This document shows, piece after piece, positions 1 to 8,571 of a stretch of 64,000 nt of DNA. The notes beneath the pieces are model-generated. The model had not been told where the DNA came from and ran no database searches. It saw only the letters and a list, made by a program, of their open reading frames with translations. The translations under genes were made by a program, and so were the position numbers. This DNA is from GH45 sp046704385. Lineage in GTDB: Bacteria > Bacteroidota > Bacteroidia > Bacteroidales > SZUA-534. The stretch lies in contig JBJKSB010000073.1 in assembly GCA_046704385.1 (NCBI GenBank), positions 3,922 through 67,921 of the forward strand, read 5' to 3'. Each line of letters opens with the position of its first letter. Position 1 is the stretch's first letter.

Positions 1-792
1 ATTTTCACTCACCGAATTATCCTGATCAGTTTCAGAGAAAACCTCAGAAAAACTTTTTCCCAGGACTTTTGCATCAGGGTGATCAATAATTATTCCCTTG
101 TTTGAAACCAGGAAGGAGTAACTTCCATTACCTAAATTAAACTTGTTTAATAAATCTTTATACCTATTGAGACTAAGATCGGTGCCCAGTAAACCCACAA
201 AATTTCCATCTTTTAAAATGGGAATACAGATGCTTGTTTCCAAAATTTCATCATGCTTATTTCCAGTGTAGCTGTAAGTATAAGGTTCAAGCACAGTTTC
301 AACTTTCGACTTTTTCATTGCGGCATATGCCTGAGCAATATTTTTTCCTGTATCAAGAGTATCCTGCTTAAACTTTATTGCATTATTTATATCCCGGTAA
401 TAAGTGTATCCTACTCTGCCATTATCCTTTGTATAATTCGGATCGATATAATTTAATTCAATAAACATCCAGAATGAAAGCATCTGATTGTTCTGCGTAA
501 GCACATTTCTTAAAGCCTCTTTAATTACTCCGGAACGTGCCGGTTCCTGAATTTCGTCGAAGGAATTCAGCGATTGAGCTACACCACGCGAAATATCAGC
601 ATCAACATTTAATGATAACCTGATATTCGTGGCAAAATCCTGAGCTGCCATATCAGCCATTTTAATAGTTTCGCTCAAAGCATTATTTTTTTCCCTTACT
701 CCGATGTATCCGATAGCACTACCAAAAATCAATAAAGCAGTAGGACCCAGATATAAGAACATTTTTCTGTGTAATGGCAATCGTAATTTCAT
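1..792 (-). CDS. Membrane sensor with dCache-like extracytoplasmic domain (C-terminus beyond left edge)
   Basis: An open frame of 264 codons runs from an ATG at 792 to the left edge without a stop. It begins with a short basic segment and a hydrophobic helix (about residues 11-30), followed by a long extracytoplasmic region. That region has features of double Cache sensor domains: FWMFIELNYID near residue 105, a GRVGYTYYRD segment, then a second lobe with ICIPILKDGNFVGLLGTDL and FLVSNKGIIIDHPDAKVLG. Such domains bind small ligands outside the membrane and pass the signal to a cytoplasmic output. The output module (methyl-accepting, histidine kinase, SpoIIE or cyclase) lies outside the window, so the signalling class cannot be decided. 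The sensor assignment is fairly safe; the ligand is unknown. Confidence 0.75.
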   Translation of the reverse strand, partial: MKLRLPLHRKMFLYLGPTALLIFGSAIGYIGVREKNNALSETIKMADMAAQDFATNIRLSLNVDADISRGVAQSLNSFDEIQEPARSGVIKEALRNVLTQNNQMLSFWMFIELNYIDPNYTKDNGRVGYTYYRDINNAIKFKQDTLDTGKNIAQAYAAMKKSKVETVLEPYTYSYTGNKHDEILETSICIPILKDGNFVGLLGTDLSLNRYKDLLNKFNLGNGSYSFLVSNKGIIIDHPDAKVLGKSFSEVFSETDQDNSVSEN

Positions 793-935
793 AGCAATAT
801 AATTTGCTATAAAAGTAGCAAAAAAAAAAAAGGAGCAATCCAGGTTAACCGTAAAATGACAGATTTACCTAAAAGTGAAAGTTTAATTGCTAATAAATTA
901 GAATCAGATACTGGGTTTACAGCATTTAATAATGC

Positions 936-2183
936 TTATTCCCTATTCTTTACTGGAGCCAGATGAAGAAAATGTCCCATTTTATCGCGCTTGGTTTGCA
1001 TGTAAAAATGGTTATACTGATTTACAGGAACTTCCAGATTAACATTTTCTACAATTTCGATCCCGAAACCTTCGAGCCCAATCCTTTTTACAGGATTATT
1101 CGTCAATAACTTCATTTTGGTAACTCCCAATTCCTTAAGTATTTGGGCACCAATTCCATAATCGCGTTCATCCTCATTGAATCCAAGAGCCAGGTTTGCC
1201 TCAACGGTATCCATACCCTGCTCCTGAAGTTTGTAAGCCTTAATTTTATTAAAAAGTCCAATTCCTCTGCCTTCCTGACTCATGTAAACGATAACCCCTT
1301 TCCCTTCTTTTTCTATCATCTGCATGGCCTTATGCAACTGTGGTCCACAATCGCAACGCAGCGAGCCAAAAATATCACCCGTCATACATGATGAATGCAC
1401 CCGTGTAAGAACAGGTTCGCCAGGCTCCCAGCTACCTTTTACCAACGCCATATGTTCGAGATTGAGGGTTTTGTCAAGAAACGGGATTAGCTCAAAGTTC
1501 CCAAATTCAGTGGGCAGTTTTACCATTTCACCTCTTTCAATAAGGCTTTCGTTCTGTAACCGGTAAGCAATCAAATCTTCAATGGAGATTATTTTAAGAT
1601 TGAATTTTGCTGCAATTTTCATTAATTCCGGTAACCTGGCCATAGAACCGTCTTCATTCATAATTTCGACCAAAACCCCGGCAGGAGCTAAACCTGCCAT
1701 TTTTGCCAGGTCGACAATAGCCTCAGTATGTCCTGCACGCTGTAATACACCGCGTGATTTAGACTTAAGCGGAAAGATATGCCCGGGACGGCCTAAATCT
1801 TCAGGTTTCGTTTCCTTATCCACCAATGCCAATATGGTTTTTGCCCTGTCGTGAGTGGAAATTCCAGTAGTACATCCGTGACCGATCAGGTCGACCGAAA
1901 CGGTAAATGGCGTAGCATGTAAAGAGGTGTTTTTGCCTACCATTAAATCGAGGTCGAGTTCTGCGCACCTTTCTTCAGTAATTGGAGCACAAATTAAACC
2001 CCTGCCGTGCGTGGCCATAAAGTTCACCATTTCAGGTGTAGCAAGCTCAGCCGCAGCAACAAAATCACCTTCATTCTCACGGTGTTCATCGTCAACAACA
2101 ATCACCAGTTTACCCTGGGCAATATCAGCTATTGCTTCTTCGATTGTGTTTAATTTGATTTCCAACTCTTTGCTATCATCCAT
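936..2183 (-). CDS. ribBA: RibBA: 3,4-dihydroxy-2-butanone 4-phosphate synthase / GTP cyclohydrolase II
   Basis: This bifunctional enzyme makes both precursors of riboflavin. The N-terminal half (about residues 1-205) converts ribulose 5-phosphate to 3,4-dihydroxy-2-butanone 4-phosphate and carries DDEHRENEGDF near residues 31-41. The C-terminal half (about 210-405) opens the GTP ring and carries the zinc cysteines (about 266, 277, 279) in SSCMTGDIFGSLRCDCG and the EGRGIGL motif. The length of 415 residues is normal for the fusion. I chose the ATG at 2183; a longer frame begins at a TTG (2213), but that TTG lies inside a TACTTTTG promoter -7 element and is unlikely to be translated. It is the last gene of a run with the LptF/G-type permease and two glycosyltransferases, 62-92 bp downstream, and probably also has its own promoter. 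I see no FMN riboswitch, as the leader is too short. Confidence 0.96.
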   Translation of the reverse strand: MDDSKELEIKLNTIEEAIADIAQGKLVIVVDDEHRENEGDFVAAAELATPEMVNFMATHGRGLICAPITEERCAELDLDLMVGKNTSLHATPFTVSVDLIGHGCTTGISTHDRAKTILALVDKETKPEDLGRPGHIFPLKSKSRGVLQRAGHTEAIVDLAKMAGLAPAGVLVEIMNEDGSMARLPELMKIAAKFNLKIISIEDLIAYRLQNESLIERGEMVKLPTEFGNFELIPFLDKTLNLEHMALVKGSWEPGEPVLTRVHSSCMTGDIFGSLRCDCGPQLHKAMQMIEKEGKGVIVYMSQEGRGIGLFNKIKAYKLQEQGMDTVEANLALGFNEDERDYGIGAQILKELGVTKMKLLTNNPVKRIGLEGFGIEIVENVNLEVPVNQYNHFYMQTKRDKMGHFLHLAPVKNRE

Positions 2184-2210
2184 CACCAAACGTACATTTA
2201 ATTCAGGCTG

Positions 2211-2218
2211 CAAAAGTA
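2211..2218 (-). promoter_or_regulatory. Putative -7 promoter element of ribBA
   Basis: On the minus strand this reads TACTTTTG, a match to the Bacteroidota -7 consensus TAnnTTTG. It ends 28 bases before the chosen ATG of ribBA at 2183. I see no good -33 TTTG at the usual 19-base spacing. It overlaps the alternative TTG start and so argues against it. Confidence 0.45.
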
Positions 2219-2275
2219 ATTAAATATTTTAAAGAATCCTGTTTGAAACAAATGTTAAGTAAAAGGTAAGCCTGT

Positions 2276-3445
2276 CTATTTTACAGCTCTTTTTGCCCGT
2301 TCCCAGTTAACGGATTGTGTTCCTTTATAATACCTTATAAAACCTAAGTACATAGCCAGGTTGGCCATAAAAAAATAAAACGGAAGAAACAGAAATGCCA
2401 ATCCTGTTTTTTTATCTTTAAAAATCCACCCAAGTAAAACAAACAGGTAGAATAAAATATGAACTCCAAGCAAAATTTTAAATTCATAAAAATGCAGTGC
2501 AAGTATTAAATTCAAGGGAATCAATAATAACATGCTTAAAGGGCTTACAATCCAACGCATTACTTTATGAGAGAAATACTGGAACGAAAGAAACCGGTAT
2601 TTAAAAATATTCAGTAGACTTTTTAATCTGATAAGTGATTGTACGCTACCTGCAGCGATACGGATTTTTCGTTTCATTTCTTCTTTAATACTATCCGACG
2701 GATTTTCAGTAGCATAGGCATCAGGAGCGTAATCAATTTTATATCCCTGCATGGCTATAGTCAGCGAAATAATAAAATCATCAAGTATGGTATCAGGGCT
2801 AACCTTGAAAAACAGGTTTTTACGGATGGCAAACAGCTCACCCGCAGCGCCTACGCATGAACCATTAGATGAATCAAGTTTCTTAATCCATGATTCATAT
2901 TTCCAGTACAATCCCTCACCAGTTGCTGCGGCATCTTCTTTTTGCGTTATTTCGATCCGCTTTTCTCCGGCAATACAACCCACTTTACTATTGCTAAAAC
3001 CATTCACGATTTCCCGAATTGAGTTTTTGTTAAGCAAAGTATTGCCGTCGGAAAAAATTACAATTTCGGAATCAATGAAATCCATTCCACGATTCATAGC
3101 ATTGATTTTTCCCTTGCGTTCAGGTTCAAACAATACCCTAACTTCGGGATATTTTGACAATAATTCGTTGGTTTTATCATCCGATCCATCGGTAACCCAG
3201 ACAAATTCAAGTTTATCTGCCGGATAATCAAGAATACGTGAATTGGCTATTTTAGCATCTACAAAATCTTCTTCATTATAGGCCGTCACAAATAAAGTAA
3301 CGGTTGGTTCATAATCTTTATTTAAAGAAGAATCCTTCCTTCTTTTCCTGAATATTGAAAGACACCAGAGCAAAACGGGATAACCCACATAGGGGTAAAA
3401 AATAAAAAAAATCAGTATCCAGAAGAATATTTTCAGATAATCCAT
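2276..3445 (-). CDS. Family 2 glycosyltransferase, membrane-anchored
   Basis: Predicted inverting glycosyltransferase with a GT-A fold. One hydrophobic segment (about residues 4-30) precedes the catalytic domain and several follow it (about 300-375). This matches processive or membrane-embedded GT2 enzymes that act on lipid-linked or exported glycans. Visible motifs are VTAYNEED (53-60), VTDGSDD (84-90), SDGN (132-135, the DXD-type metal site) and TILDDF near 220, a candidate catalytic base. Its ATG overlaps the stop of the upstream GT4 gene by one base (TAATG), so translation is probably coupled. The neighbouring LptF/G-type permease and GT4 suggest a role in lipopolysaccharide or another envelope glycan. 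The acceptor and sugar cannot be read from the sequence. Confidence 0.88.
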   Translation of the reverse strand: MDYLKIFFWILIFFIFYPYVGYPVLLWCLSIFRKRRKDSSLNKDYEPTVTLFVTAYNEEDFVDAKIANSRILDYPADKLEFVWVTDGSDDKTNELLSKYPEVRVLFEPERKGKINAMNRGMDFIDSEIVIFSDGNTLLNKNSIREIVNGFSNSKVGCIAGEKRIEITQKEDAAATGEGLYWKYESWIKKLDSSNGSCVGAAGELFAIRKNLFFKVSPDTILDDFIISLTIAMQGYKIDYAPDAYATENPSDSIKEEMKRKIRIAAGSVQSLIRLKSLLNIFKYRFLSFQYFSHKVMRWIVSPLSMLLLIPLNLILALHFYEFKILLGVHILFYLFVLLGWIFKDKKTGLAFLFLPFYFFMANLAMYLGFIRYYKGTQSVNWERAKRAVK

Positions 3446-4647
3446 TAACTAGCTATATGTTTGAAATAGAATGATCTAAGCTCACCTATTAAAACTGTAT
3501 TGTCATAATTATGCCTGACAAATATAAAAGCATTTTTACCACAATTATCATAATCATGTTTATTTTCCATCAGGTTTTTCAGCACAGCCAAATATTGAGA
3601 AGGTGTGTCACACAAAAATATTTCGTGACCGTTTTTTGCCGGAATACCCTCAGCACCGATTCCCGAAGTTACAATACATTTACCCCTGGCCATCCCTTCA
3701 ATAATTTTTATTCGCATACCGCTTCCTGAAAGCAAAGGAACTACCATAATATTATTTTGATCGATGAAAACATCGGCATCAGCCACTTCACCAATATAAT
3801 TAACCGGGTAATTTTTTAATTCATTAATGAACTTCTCAGGAGCATTCCGACCAGCTACCAAAAATCTCCAATCGGGAAAATCTTCCTTTAAATAGATCCA
3901 AACATTTTTAAGAAACCATAGGACCCCTTCCTGGTTTGGGATCCAGTCGAGAGCACCCAGATAAAATAACGTTTTTTCATTTTCGGGTTTACTCATTTTA
4001 AATTTACTTTCACTCAAACCTGTGGGGGACACATATATACGGTTTTCATCTTTAAAGTTTAGCACGTAACCATCGCGTGCCGTAATAGGTACCAGTAGAT
4101 CAATCTTATCTAAGATTCTATATTCCAATCTTTTAACTCTATGAGCTAATATTTTCAGATAGGCTTTTTTAAAAGGCATGGATTCATTCTGAGACAACCT
4201 GTTCCATATTTCATGTTCAACATTATGTGCCCGCAACGAAATCAGGGCATTACTGTATTTCCTTAATATATCGATATATGGCCCAAGATACAGGCCTTCG
4301 AGCTGTATAACATCATAGGTGTTTTGTCGCAACAAGGTGGTGAGTTGTGTTTGGAAATTTTTTGAAATAAACCGGACTGCATTGTATGGCAACCTTGAAA
4401 AAACGAGGTTAATCATCGCTTCTATAATATTGATACGTGTATTCACCCAAATCTGATTCCAGCTAATTTCACGTGATATTTGTTCGGGCAGGCTTTCCAC
4501 ATCATGAGAATGTTTATGAGTTTGCATCGCTAAAACAGAAACATCATCACCAGCCTTCCTGAAACCCTGAATCATATTCATGGTGGCAATAGCCCCTCCA
4601 TCGTTGGCCGGATATGGCATTTTATGACATAAAATCAAGATCTTCAC
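3445..4647 (-). CDS. Family 4 glycosyltransferase (GT-B fold)
   Basis: Predicted retaining glycosyltransferase of 400 residues. The N-terminus (ILILCHKMPYPANDGGAIA) is the usual GT4 nucleotide-loop start. The C-terminal Rossmann lobe carries LFYLGALDWIPNQEG and the sugar-nucleotide-binding segment GSGMRIKIIEGMARGK, with the conserved Glu in IIEGMA. It has no transmembrane helix, so it probably works at the cytoplasmic face. The start codon is GTG at 4647, overlapping the TGA of the LptF/G-type gene by four bases (GTGA). The stop overlaps the GT2 start by one base. All three genes are thus tightly coupled. Donor and acceptor sugars are unknown. Confidence 0.9.
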   Translation of the reverse strand: MKILILCHKMPYPANDGGAIATMNMIQGFRKAGDDVSVLAMQTHKHSHDVESLPEQISREISWNQIWVNTRINIIEAMINLVFSRLPYNAVRFISKNFQTQLTTLLRQNTYDVIQLEGLYLGPYIDILRKYSNALISLRAHNVEHEIWNRLSQNESMPFKKAYLKILAHRVKRLEYRILDKIDLLVPITARDGYVLNFKDENRIYVSPTGLSESKFKMSKPENEKTLFYLGALDWIPNQEGVLWFLKNVWIYLKEDFPDWRFLVAGRNAPEKFINELKNYPVNYIGEVADADVFIDQNNIMVVPLLSGSGMRIKIIEGMARGKCIVTSGIGAEGIPAKNGHEIFLCDTPSQYLAVLKNLMENKHDYDNCGKNAFIFVRHNYDNTVLIGELRSFYFKHIAS

Positions 4648-6188
4648 TGATGTTCAGGTTTTGTTGTTTCCTCAAAGGGATTGGTATCTTCATTTTTACT
4701 CTCAATTTCAATCTTATTTTTCCTGAATACCCTTTTTAAAAGTTTCCTTATAGAAAAAATTTTCTTTACTGGTTCAAGATAGGTTTCTATATTCAAAATA
4801 ACCGAATCAGTGGCTGCTTTATAAGTTAAAAACATTCCCAAGGGGAACAGAATGAATGCTGAAATCCACATTCCCAACCAGGAAGGCCATTCACCAATTT
4901 TGGCCGATTTTTCACCGCTTATGGTAATTACATAATAAAGAACAAAAAACAATACCGACACCACCACAGGCATTCCTAACCCACCTTTTCGAATAATGGC
5001 CCCCAAAGGTGCACCAATAAAAAACAGTAAAAAACAAGCAAATGACAGGGTAAATTTACGATGCCATTCTATTTCGTGTTTTTTTATCCATTTCATCTTA
5101 TTGGTAAGTTCATTCGATGATGTATTAATAAACGATTGGGTACTTCGCACAAAGTTTTTAGCCTGTTCAAAAACAATGTGCTGTTTTTGAACAGGAAGAC
5201 TGTTAAACAGACTATCAATATTGAGAGTGGCCAGGTTCGTACTTTTCCTTTTAAACCATGTGCTATCGGATGAGCCTAAATTGAGCCGTTTAAAATAGTT
5301 ACTCCTTTCGAGACTTTTAACAAAAACCTTTTCGCGATGTACATAACCCTTGTTCAGTGAATCGACTGCGTTTTCCAATTGCGAAAGGTTAAGCATCTGA
5401 TAATTATTCTTGAAGAGATTTTCGTCAGTCCGCTCAAAACCCAATCCCGACATATCGATCAAAATCCGCTCTTTTTCAAATTCGGTAATCTGGTCAGGAT
5501 GTTCTCTTTCTTCGCGTCGTTTATTCTTTTCCAAAACCTCATCGTAACTGCGACCATTGTACATGGTCAGTATCATGAATTTATTATTACTGGTTACCAC
5601 CATGGTAGCCGAATCGGCAATAGTTACCTTTCTATTTCCTTGTTTATCCGTATGATCGTATATCATTAAATCGTACAACATGGAAGTTTTTTTATTTTTG
5701 CGCGAAACTTTTATTACATAATTGTCGAGCAAATCGGTAAAAACACCTTCTTTAACAGAAATTTCAGGCTTTTGCTTTCGTACATCATAAAGCAACGACC
5801 CCATTTTCAGGTTTGTATAGGGCATTACATTATTGGAGAAGAAGAAAGCTCCCACACTAATTATGCTTACCAGGATTATTAAAGGAAGCATAATTCTGAA
5901 AAGGTTTATCCCTGCCGATTTCAATGACATTAATTCATTGTGCTCGCCAAGATTTCCAAATGTCATTATTGAACTAAGCAGGATCGCTAATGGAAGTGCT
6001 AACGGAACCAAACTGGCTGAAGCGTAAATCATCAATTCGGTGATAACTGATACATCCAGACCTTTACCCACTAAATCGTCTATGTATTTCCAAAGGAATT
6101 GCATGAGCAATAAAAACTGGGCGATAAAAAAGGTTAAAATGAAAGGTCCGATATAAGACTTTATAATAAAAAAATGTAATTTTTTCAC
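4644..6188 (-). CDS. LptF/LptG (YjgP/YjgQ) family permease, LPS export
   Basis: Predicted membrane subunit of the LptBFGC machine that extracts lipopolysaccharide from the inner membrane. The layout fits the family: three N-terminal helices (about 10-30, 60-80, 100-120), a large periplasmic domain rich in beta strands (about 125-375, with MLYDLMIYDHTD and GRSYDEVLEK), and three C-terminal helices (about 380-455). A charged cytoplasmic tail of about 50 residues follows. At 514 residues it is longer than the roughly 360 of enterobacterial LptF or LptG. Bacteroidota members often carry such an enlarged periplasmic insert. LptF and LptG cannot be told apart from one copy. It heads a tightly packed run with two glycosyltransferases. 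Confidence 0.9.
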   Translation of the reverse strand: MKKLHFFIIKSYIGPFILTFFIAQFLLLMQFLWKYIDDLVGKGLDVSVITELMIYASASLVPLALPLAILLSSIMTFGNLGEHNELMSLKSAGINLFRIMLPLIILVSIISVGAFFFSNNVMPYTNLKMGSLLYDVRKQKPEISVKEGVFTDLLDNYVIKVSRKNKKTSMLYDLMIYDHTDKQGNRKVTIADSATMVVTSNNKFMILTMYNGRSYDEVLEKNKRREEREHPDQITEFEKERILIDMSGLGFERTDENLFKNNYQMLNLSQLENAVDSLNKGYVHREKVFVKSLERSNYFKRLNLGSSDSTWFKRKSTNLATLNIDSLFNSLPVQKQHIVFEQAKNFVRSTQSFINTSSNELTNKMKWIKKHEIEWHRKFTLSFACFLLFFIGAPLGAIIRKGGLGMPVVVSVLFFVLYYVITISGEKSAKIGEWPSWLGMWISAFILFPLGMFLTYKAATDSVILNIETYLEPVKKIFSIRKLLKRVFRKNKIEIESKNEDTNPFEETTKPEHQ

Positions 6189-6331
6189 TTTACAAATTTT
6201 GGTTTTTATCTGCTCAACTTGTAACCCAACAATAATGCCAACTTAAACAAGCTGACAAATGCCGGATTACATAAAATTCCCCACTACGAAGGAATTTGCA
6301 ATATTACATATAGTTGATTATTTAACAAAGG

Positions 6332-6712
6332 TTATAATCCCAAAATATGCCTAAGTTCTGCAACCTGGGTATCCCATAATTCTTTGGAATCATCAATTTC
6401 GTCGGGTTCAGCAAAATCGGTGATAATCAGGGCTATTTCACTGGTTAGCTCATCAATAGCCAGTTTAAACTCAAAATAGGCTTTATCATCTTCATCATCG
6501 AGCCAGTGGAAACGTACATATCGCAAATCCTTCCTGTTCACCATTTCAGCCTTCTGCTCAACTCCGTCCCATTCAAACGTGAAAATTTTTCCCTGAACAC
6601 TCACATTATCAGCAAACCATTCATTTAATCCTCCGGCAGTGCTAAGACGACTAAACAGTATTTTTTGAGAGGAGTTAATATTATATTCCAAGTGATATTT
6701 TTCTTTCGCCAT
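6332..6712 (-). CDS. START-like (SRPBCC/AHSA1-type) domain protein
   Basis: A protein of 126 residues with the pattern of the small START-like family common in Bacteroidota: an N-terminal strand (YHLEYNINSSQKILFSRLS), then LNEWFADNV, FTFEWDGVEQKAEMV, FHWLDDEDDKAYFEF, and a C-terminal helix (LWDTQVAELRHILG). The SRPBCC fold forms a hydrophobic pocket, but no ligand or partner can be named. I chose the ATG at 6712; an in-frame TTG two codons upstream is weaker. It is a single gene upstream of the LptF/G-type operon on the same strand, 143 bp away. Confidence 0.8.
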   Translation of the reverse strand: MAKEKYHLEYNINSSQKILFSRLSTAGGLNEWFADNVSVQGKIFTFEWDGVEQKAEMVNRKDLRYVRFHWLDDEDDKAYFEFKLAIDELTSEIALIITDFAEPDEIDDSKELWDTQVAELRHILGL

Positions 6713-6954
6713 ATTCAATTCTTAGGGTGATTTTTTGCAATATATATAAAAAAGATTGGATTAACATTATATTCAACAACATTAATTGACGGAATTTAGA
6801 GTATGATTTTCGGAATCCCGTAAAACCTAATAAATTAAACATAATAACAAAAGAGAATTATTACATTATATCTCCAGAATTATCAGATATAATTTGCCCA
6901 ATAAGTAAATTTTAGATTTTTTTTAATTACTGTTTTCGAATTAAAATAATGTGT

Positions 6955-6962
6955 TATATTTG
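6955..6962 (+). promoter_or_regulatory. Putative -7 promoter element of the tRNA gene
   Basis: TATATTTG matches TAnnTTTG and lies 22 bases before the mature tRNA 5' end. The upstream -33 region is T-rich but has no clear TTTG. Confidence 0.55.
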
Positions 6963-6984
6963 CACCCGCTAATCAAAAAAGCAT

Positions 6985-7058
6985 GCCGAGGTAGCTCAGC
7001 TGGTTAGAGCGCAGGATTCATAATCCTGAGGTCGGCAGTTCAAGCCTGCCTCTCGGTA
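6985..7058 (+). tRNA. tRNA with CAU anticodon (elongator Met, or Ile2)
   Basis: A full cloverleaf can be folded: acceptor GCCGAGG/TCTCGGT (with G-U at both ends), D stem GCTC/GAGC, anticodon stem CAGGA/TCCTG with loop TTCATAA, variable AGGTC, T stem GGCAG/CTGCC with loop TTCAAGC, and discriminator A. The anticodon is CAU. The anticodon stem lacks the three G-C pairs of initiator tRNA, so it is either elongator tRNA-Met or the tRNA-Ile that is modified by TilS. Sequence alone does not separate these. The CCA end is not encoded (CTG follows), as is usual in this phylum. Confidence 0.93.
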
Positions 7059-7066
7059 CTGAAAAT

Positions 7067-7103
7067 AAGCCACTTACAGATACAAAATGTGAGTGGCTTT
7101 TTT
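7067..7103 (+). terminator. Rho-independent terminator after the tRNA
   Basis: A 12-bp stem (AAGCCACTTACA with TGTGAGTGGCTT, one G-U pair), a 9-base loop and a T run follow the tRNA by 8 bases. Confidence 0.85.
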
Positions 7104-7104
7104 A

Positions 7105-7125
7105 TTTGCATACATTTTGCATACA
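7105..7125. repeat. Two direct copies of TTTGCATACA, period 11
   Basis: The decamer occurs at 7105-7114 and 7116-7125, one helical turn apart, just past the tRNA terminator. The position is where tyrosine-recombinase elements often attach, but no integrase gene is present in the window, so an attachment-site role is only a guess. Confidence 0.4.
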
Positions 7126-7173
7126 AACCGGACAATAAAAAACAAGGCTGCAGCAATTTGAAAATACTATTCA

Positions 7174-7419
7174 TTACAACAAAAAACTAGTCTCTGATAA
7201 TTCACGTCCAATTTGCTGTACTCCTTGTAATATCCTTTTTAACTGACTGGTTGATGGTTTTTTAATGCCTTTTAGGTATTGTGCCAATAAACTTTGATTC
7301 ATACCTATCCGCTCGCTCAAAGCCTTTGCGTTAATTACTTTGTAAAAATCAAAGAAGCTTGCAATATCGTAGGTAAACTGAATATCATCAATGGTATATG
7401 CTTCACTATCAACAGTCAA
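7174..7419 (-). pseudogene. hicB remnant: C-terminal XRE-type HTH half of a HicB antitoxin
   Basis: An 81-codon frame encodes a helix-turn-helix (about residues 35-75, with LSERIGMNQSLLAQYLKGI) that matches the C-terminal half of the two complete HicB antitoxins nearby: IGMNQSLLAQY here, SGINQSLISQY at 8.9 kb and TGINQKQLWHY at 9.3 kb. The N-terminal HicB fold is missing. The frame opens after a stop at 7440 and has no ATG; the only usable start is TTG at 7419. No hicA lies beside it. I read it as the surviving 3' half of a decayed hicB, though a working stand-alone DNA-binding protein started at TTG is possible. It lies just downstream of the tRNA and points towards it. Confidence 0.6.
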
Positions 7420-7542
7420 TTTATAATCGTTATGAAATCAGCTCAAAGAAATAGCATGTACGAAGCTTTTTATTATAATATAAACCCCTGGTTTATTCGT
7501 ACCTTTGGAACTTTATGGTAAAAAAATCAAGTACAAAACAAA

Positions 7543-8199
7543 ATGAGACAAAAAATTTATCCCGATTCAGGAGTTGAGCTTACTCCTTTTATTTTAAAAA
7601 ACTACGATAAGATGATGAACCTTGGTTCATTAGGCCTTTACAAACGGTTCATCAACAAGGCGATTGAAGATATGAGAATCGACCCGGCCGACCAGATTCT
7701 TGACCTGGGCTGTGGTACCGGACGTAACGCTTTACTGATGTCCAAATATCTTGGCCCCGAAGGAAGCATTACCGGAATGGACATTGCCCCGGAAATGGAG
7801 CAGCAATTTTTATCAAAGTTCGACCAGGATACCCGGGTTAATTTTATAAATCAGCGGATCGACCTGCCTTTTGAATCCGATAAAAAATACGATAAGATAT
7901 TCATCAGCTTTGTAATTCATGGTTTTCCCCATCCTGTACGCGATGTTGTTATCCAAAATGTGCTTAATTACTTAAAACCTGGTGGTGCCTTTTGCATTCT
8001 CGATTTTGCAGAATTCGACATGCACGCTATGCCATTTCACCATCGTGTGGTTTTTAAAGCCATTGAGTGTAAATATGCATTTGATTACATAAAACGTGAC
8101 TGGAAAGAAATTTTGCAGACTTCAGGCTTCAATGCTTTCGAAGAACATTTTTATTTAAAGAATTATGTGAGGCTGTTGAAGGCAGAGAAAGCTATCTAA
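7543..8199 (+). CDS. Class I SAM-dependent methyltransferase
   Basis: A protein of 218 residues with a canonical Rossmann methyltransferase core: motif I ILDLGCGTGRN (about 52-62), SITGMDIAPEM with the acidic residue that binds the SAM ribose (about 75-85), KIFISFVIHGF (motif IV region) and LNYLKPGGAFCILDF (motif V/VI). It resembles the UbiE/MenG-like and Methyltransf_11/25 groups. The substrate cannot be inferred. It stands alone between the hicB remnant and the first hicAB locus. A TACCTTTG element at 7500-7507 is a plausible promoter. Confidence 0.88.
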   Translation: MRQKIYPDSGVELTPFILKNYDKMMNLGSLGLYKRFINKAIEDMRIDPADQILDLGCGTGRNALLMSKYLGPEGSITGMDIAPEMEQQFLSKFDQDTRVNFINQRIDLPFESDKKYDKIFISFVIHGFPHPVRDVVIQNVLNYLKPGGAFCILDFAEFDMHAMPFHHRVVFKAIECKYAFDYIKRDWKEILQTSGFNAFEEHFYLKNYVRLLKAEKAI

Positions 8200-8247
8200 C
8201 CATTCGTATAATTAGTCCTTCGGATTGTACATGTGAATAACATAAAA

Positions 8248-8300
8248 GTAATACTTTTATTACTTTTTGTTGAATATTGGTAATACTTTTATTACCTTTG
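8248..8300 (+). promoter_or_regulatory. Promoter and twin palindromic operators of hicAB locus 1
   Basis: Two identical 16-base palindromes, GTAATA-CTTT-TATTAC, occupy 8248-8263 and 8280-8295, with centres 32 bases apart (about three helical turns). The first extends to 10-bp arms (AAAAGTAATA/TATTACTTTT). The second overlaps the -7 element TACCTTTG (8293-8300); a TTG at 8270-8272 is a possible -33 element. This arrangement fits cooperative binding by a dimeric or tetrameric HicB that blocks its own promoter. hicA starts 36 bases downstream. Confidence 0.8.
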
Positions 8301-8336
8301 TCTATATTTAAAAATCAGTTTTAATTCTTAAACTTA

Positions 8337-8525
8337 ATGTCAAAAGTTAAGGAACTAATTTCTGTTATTGAAAATGATGGATGGTACTTAGTCAGGATAA
8401 AAGGTGACCACCGTCATTATAAGCACCCCACAAAAAAAGGATTAGTTACTATAGCAGGTAAATTAAGCGGTGATATTAAAAAAGGAACTGAAAACAGCAT
8501 TTTAAAGCAGGCCGGACTTAAATAG
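8337..8525 (+). CDS. hicA: HicA-type mRNA interferase toxin (locus 1)
   Basis: A 62-residue protein of the HicA/YcfA family, which has a double-stranded RNA-binding-like fold and cleaves mRNA. Visible family features are the N-terminal helix (VKELISVIENDGWYL), the catalytic-histidine strand (RIKGDHRHYKHPTKKG, the usual GSHH-FKHP position), VTIAGKLSGDI, and the C-terminal helix ending in KQAGLK. The length is normal. The toxin gene comes first and its cognate antitoxin follows by 46 bases, the common hicAB order. The glycine-histidine motif is intact, so activity is likely if expressed. Confidence 0.92.
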   Translation: MSKVKELISVIENDGWYLVRIKGDHRHYKHPTKKGLVTIAGKLSGDIKKGTENSILKQAGLK

Positions 8526-8571
8526 GTCAGCATATTTGTAATAGGAATTTTAACCAAAACGTATACGTTCT

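Noticed and set aside
253..456. Plus-strand open frame of 67 codons
   Set aside because: It lies opposite the dCache sensor gene, which has clear domain motifs in the other strand.
2214..2275. FMN riboswitch upstream of ribBA
   Set aside because: The gap is only 62-92 bases and shows no conserved RFN-element segments.
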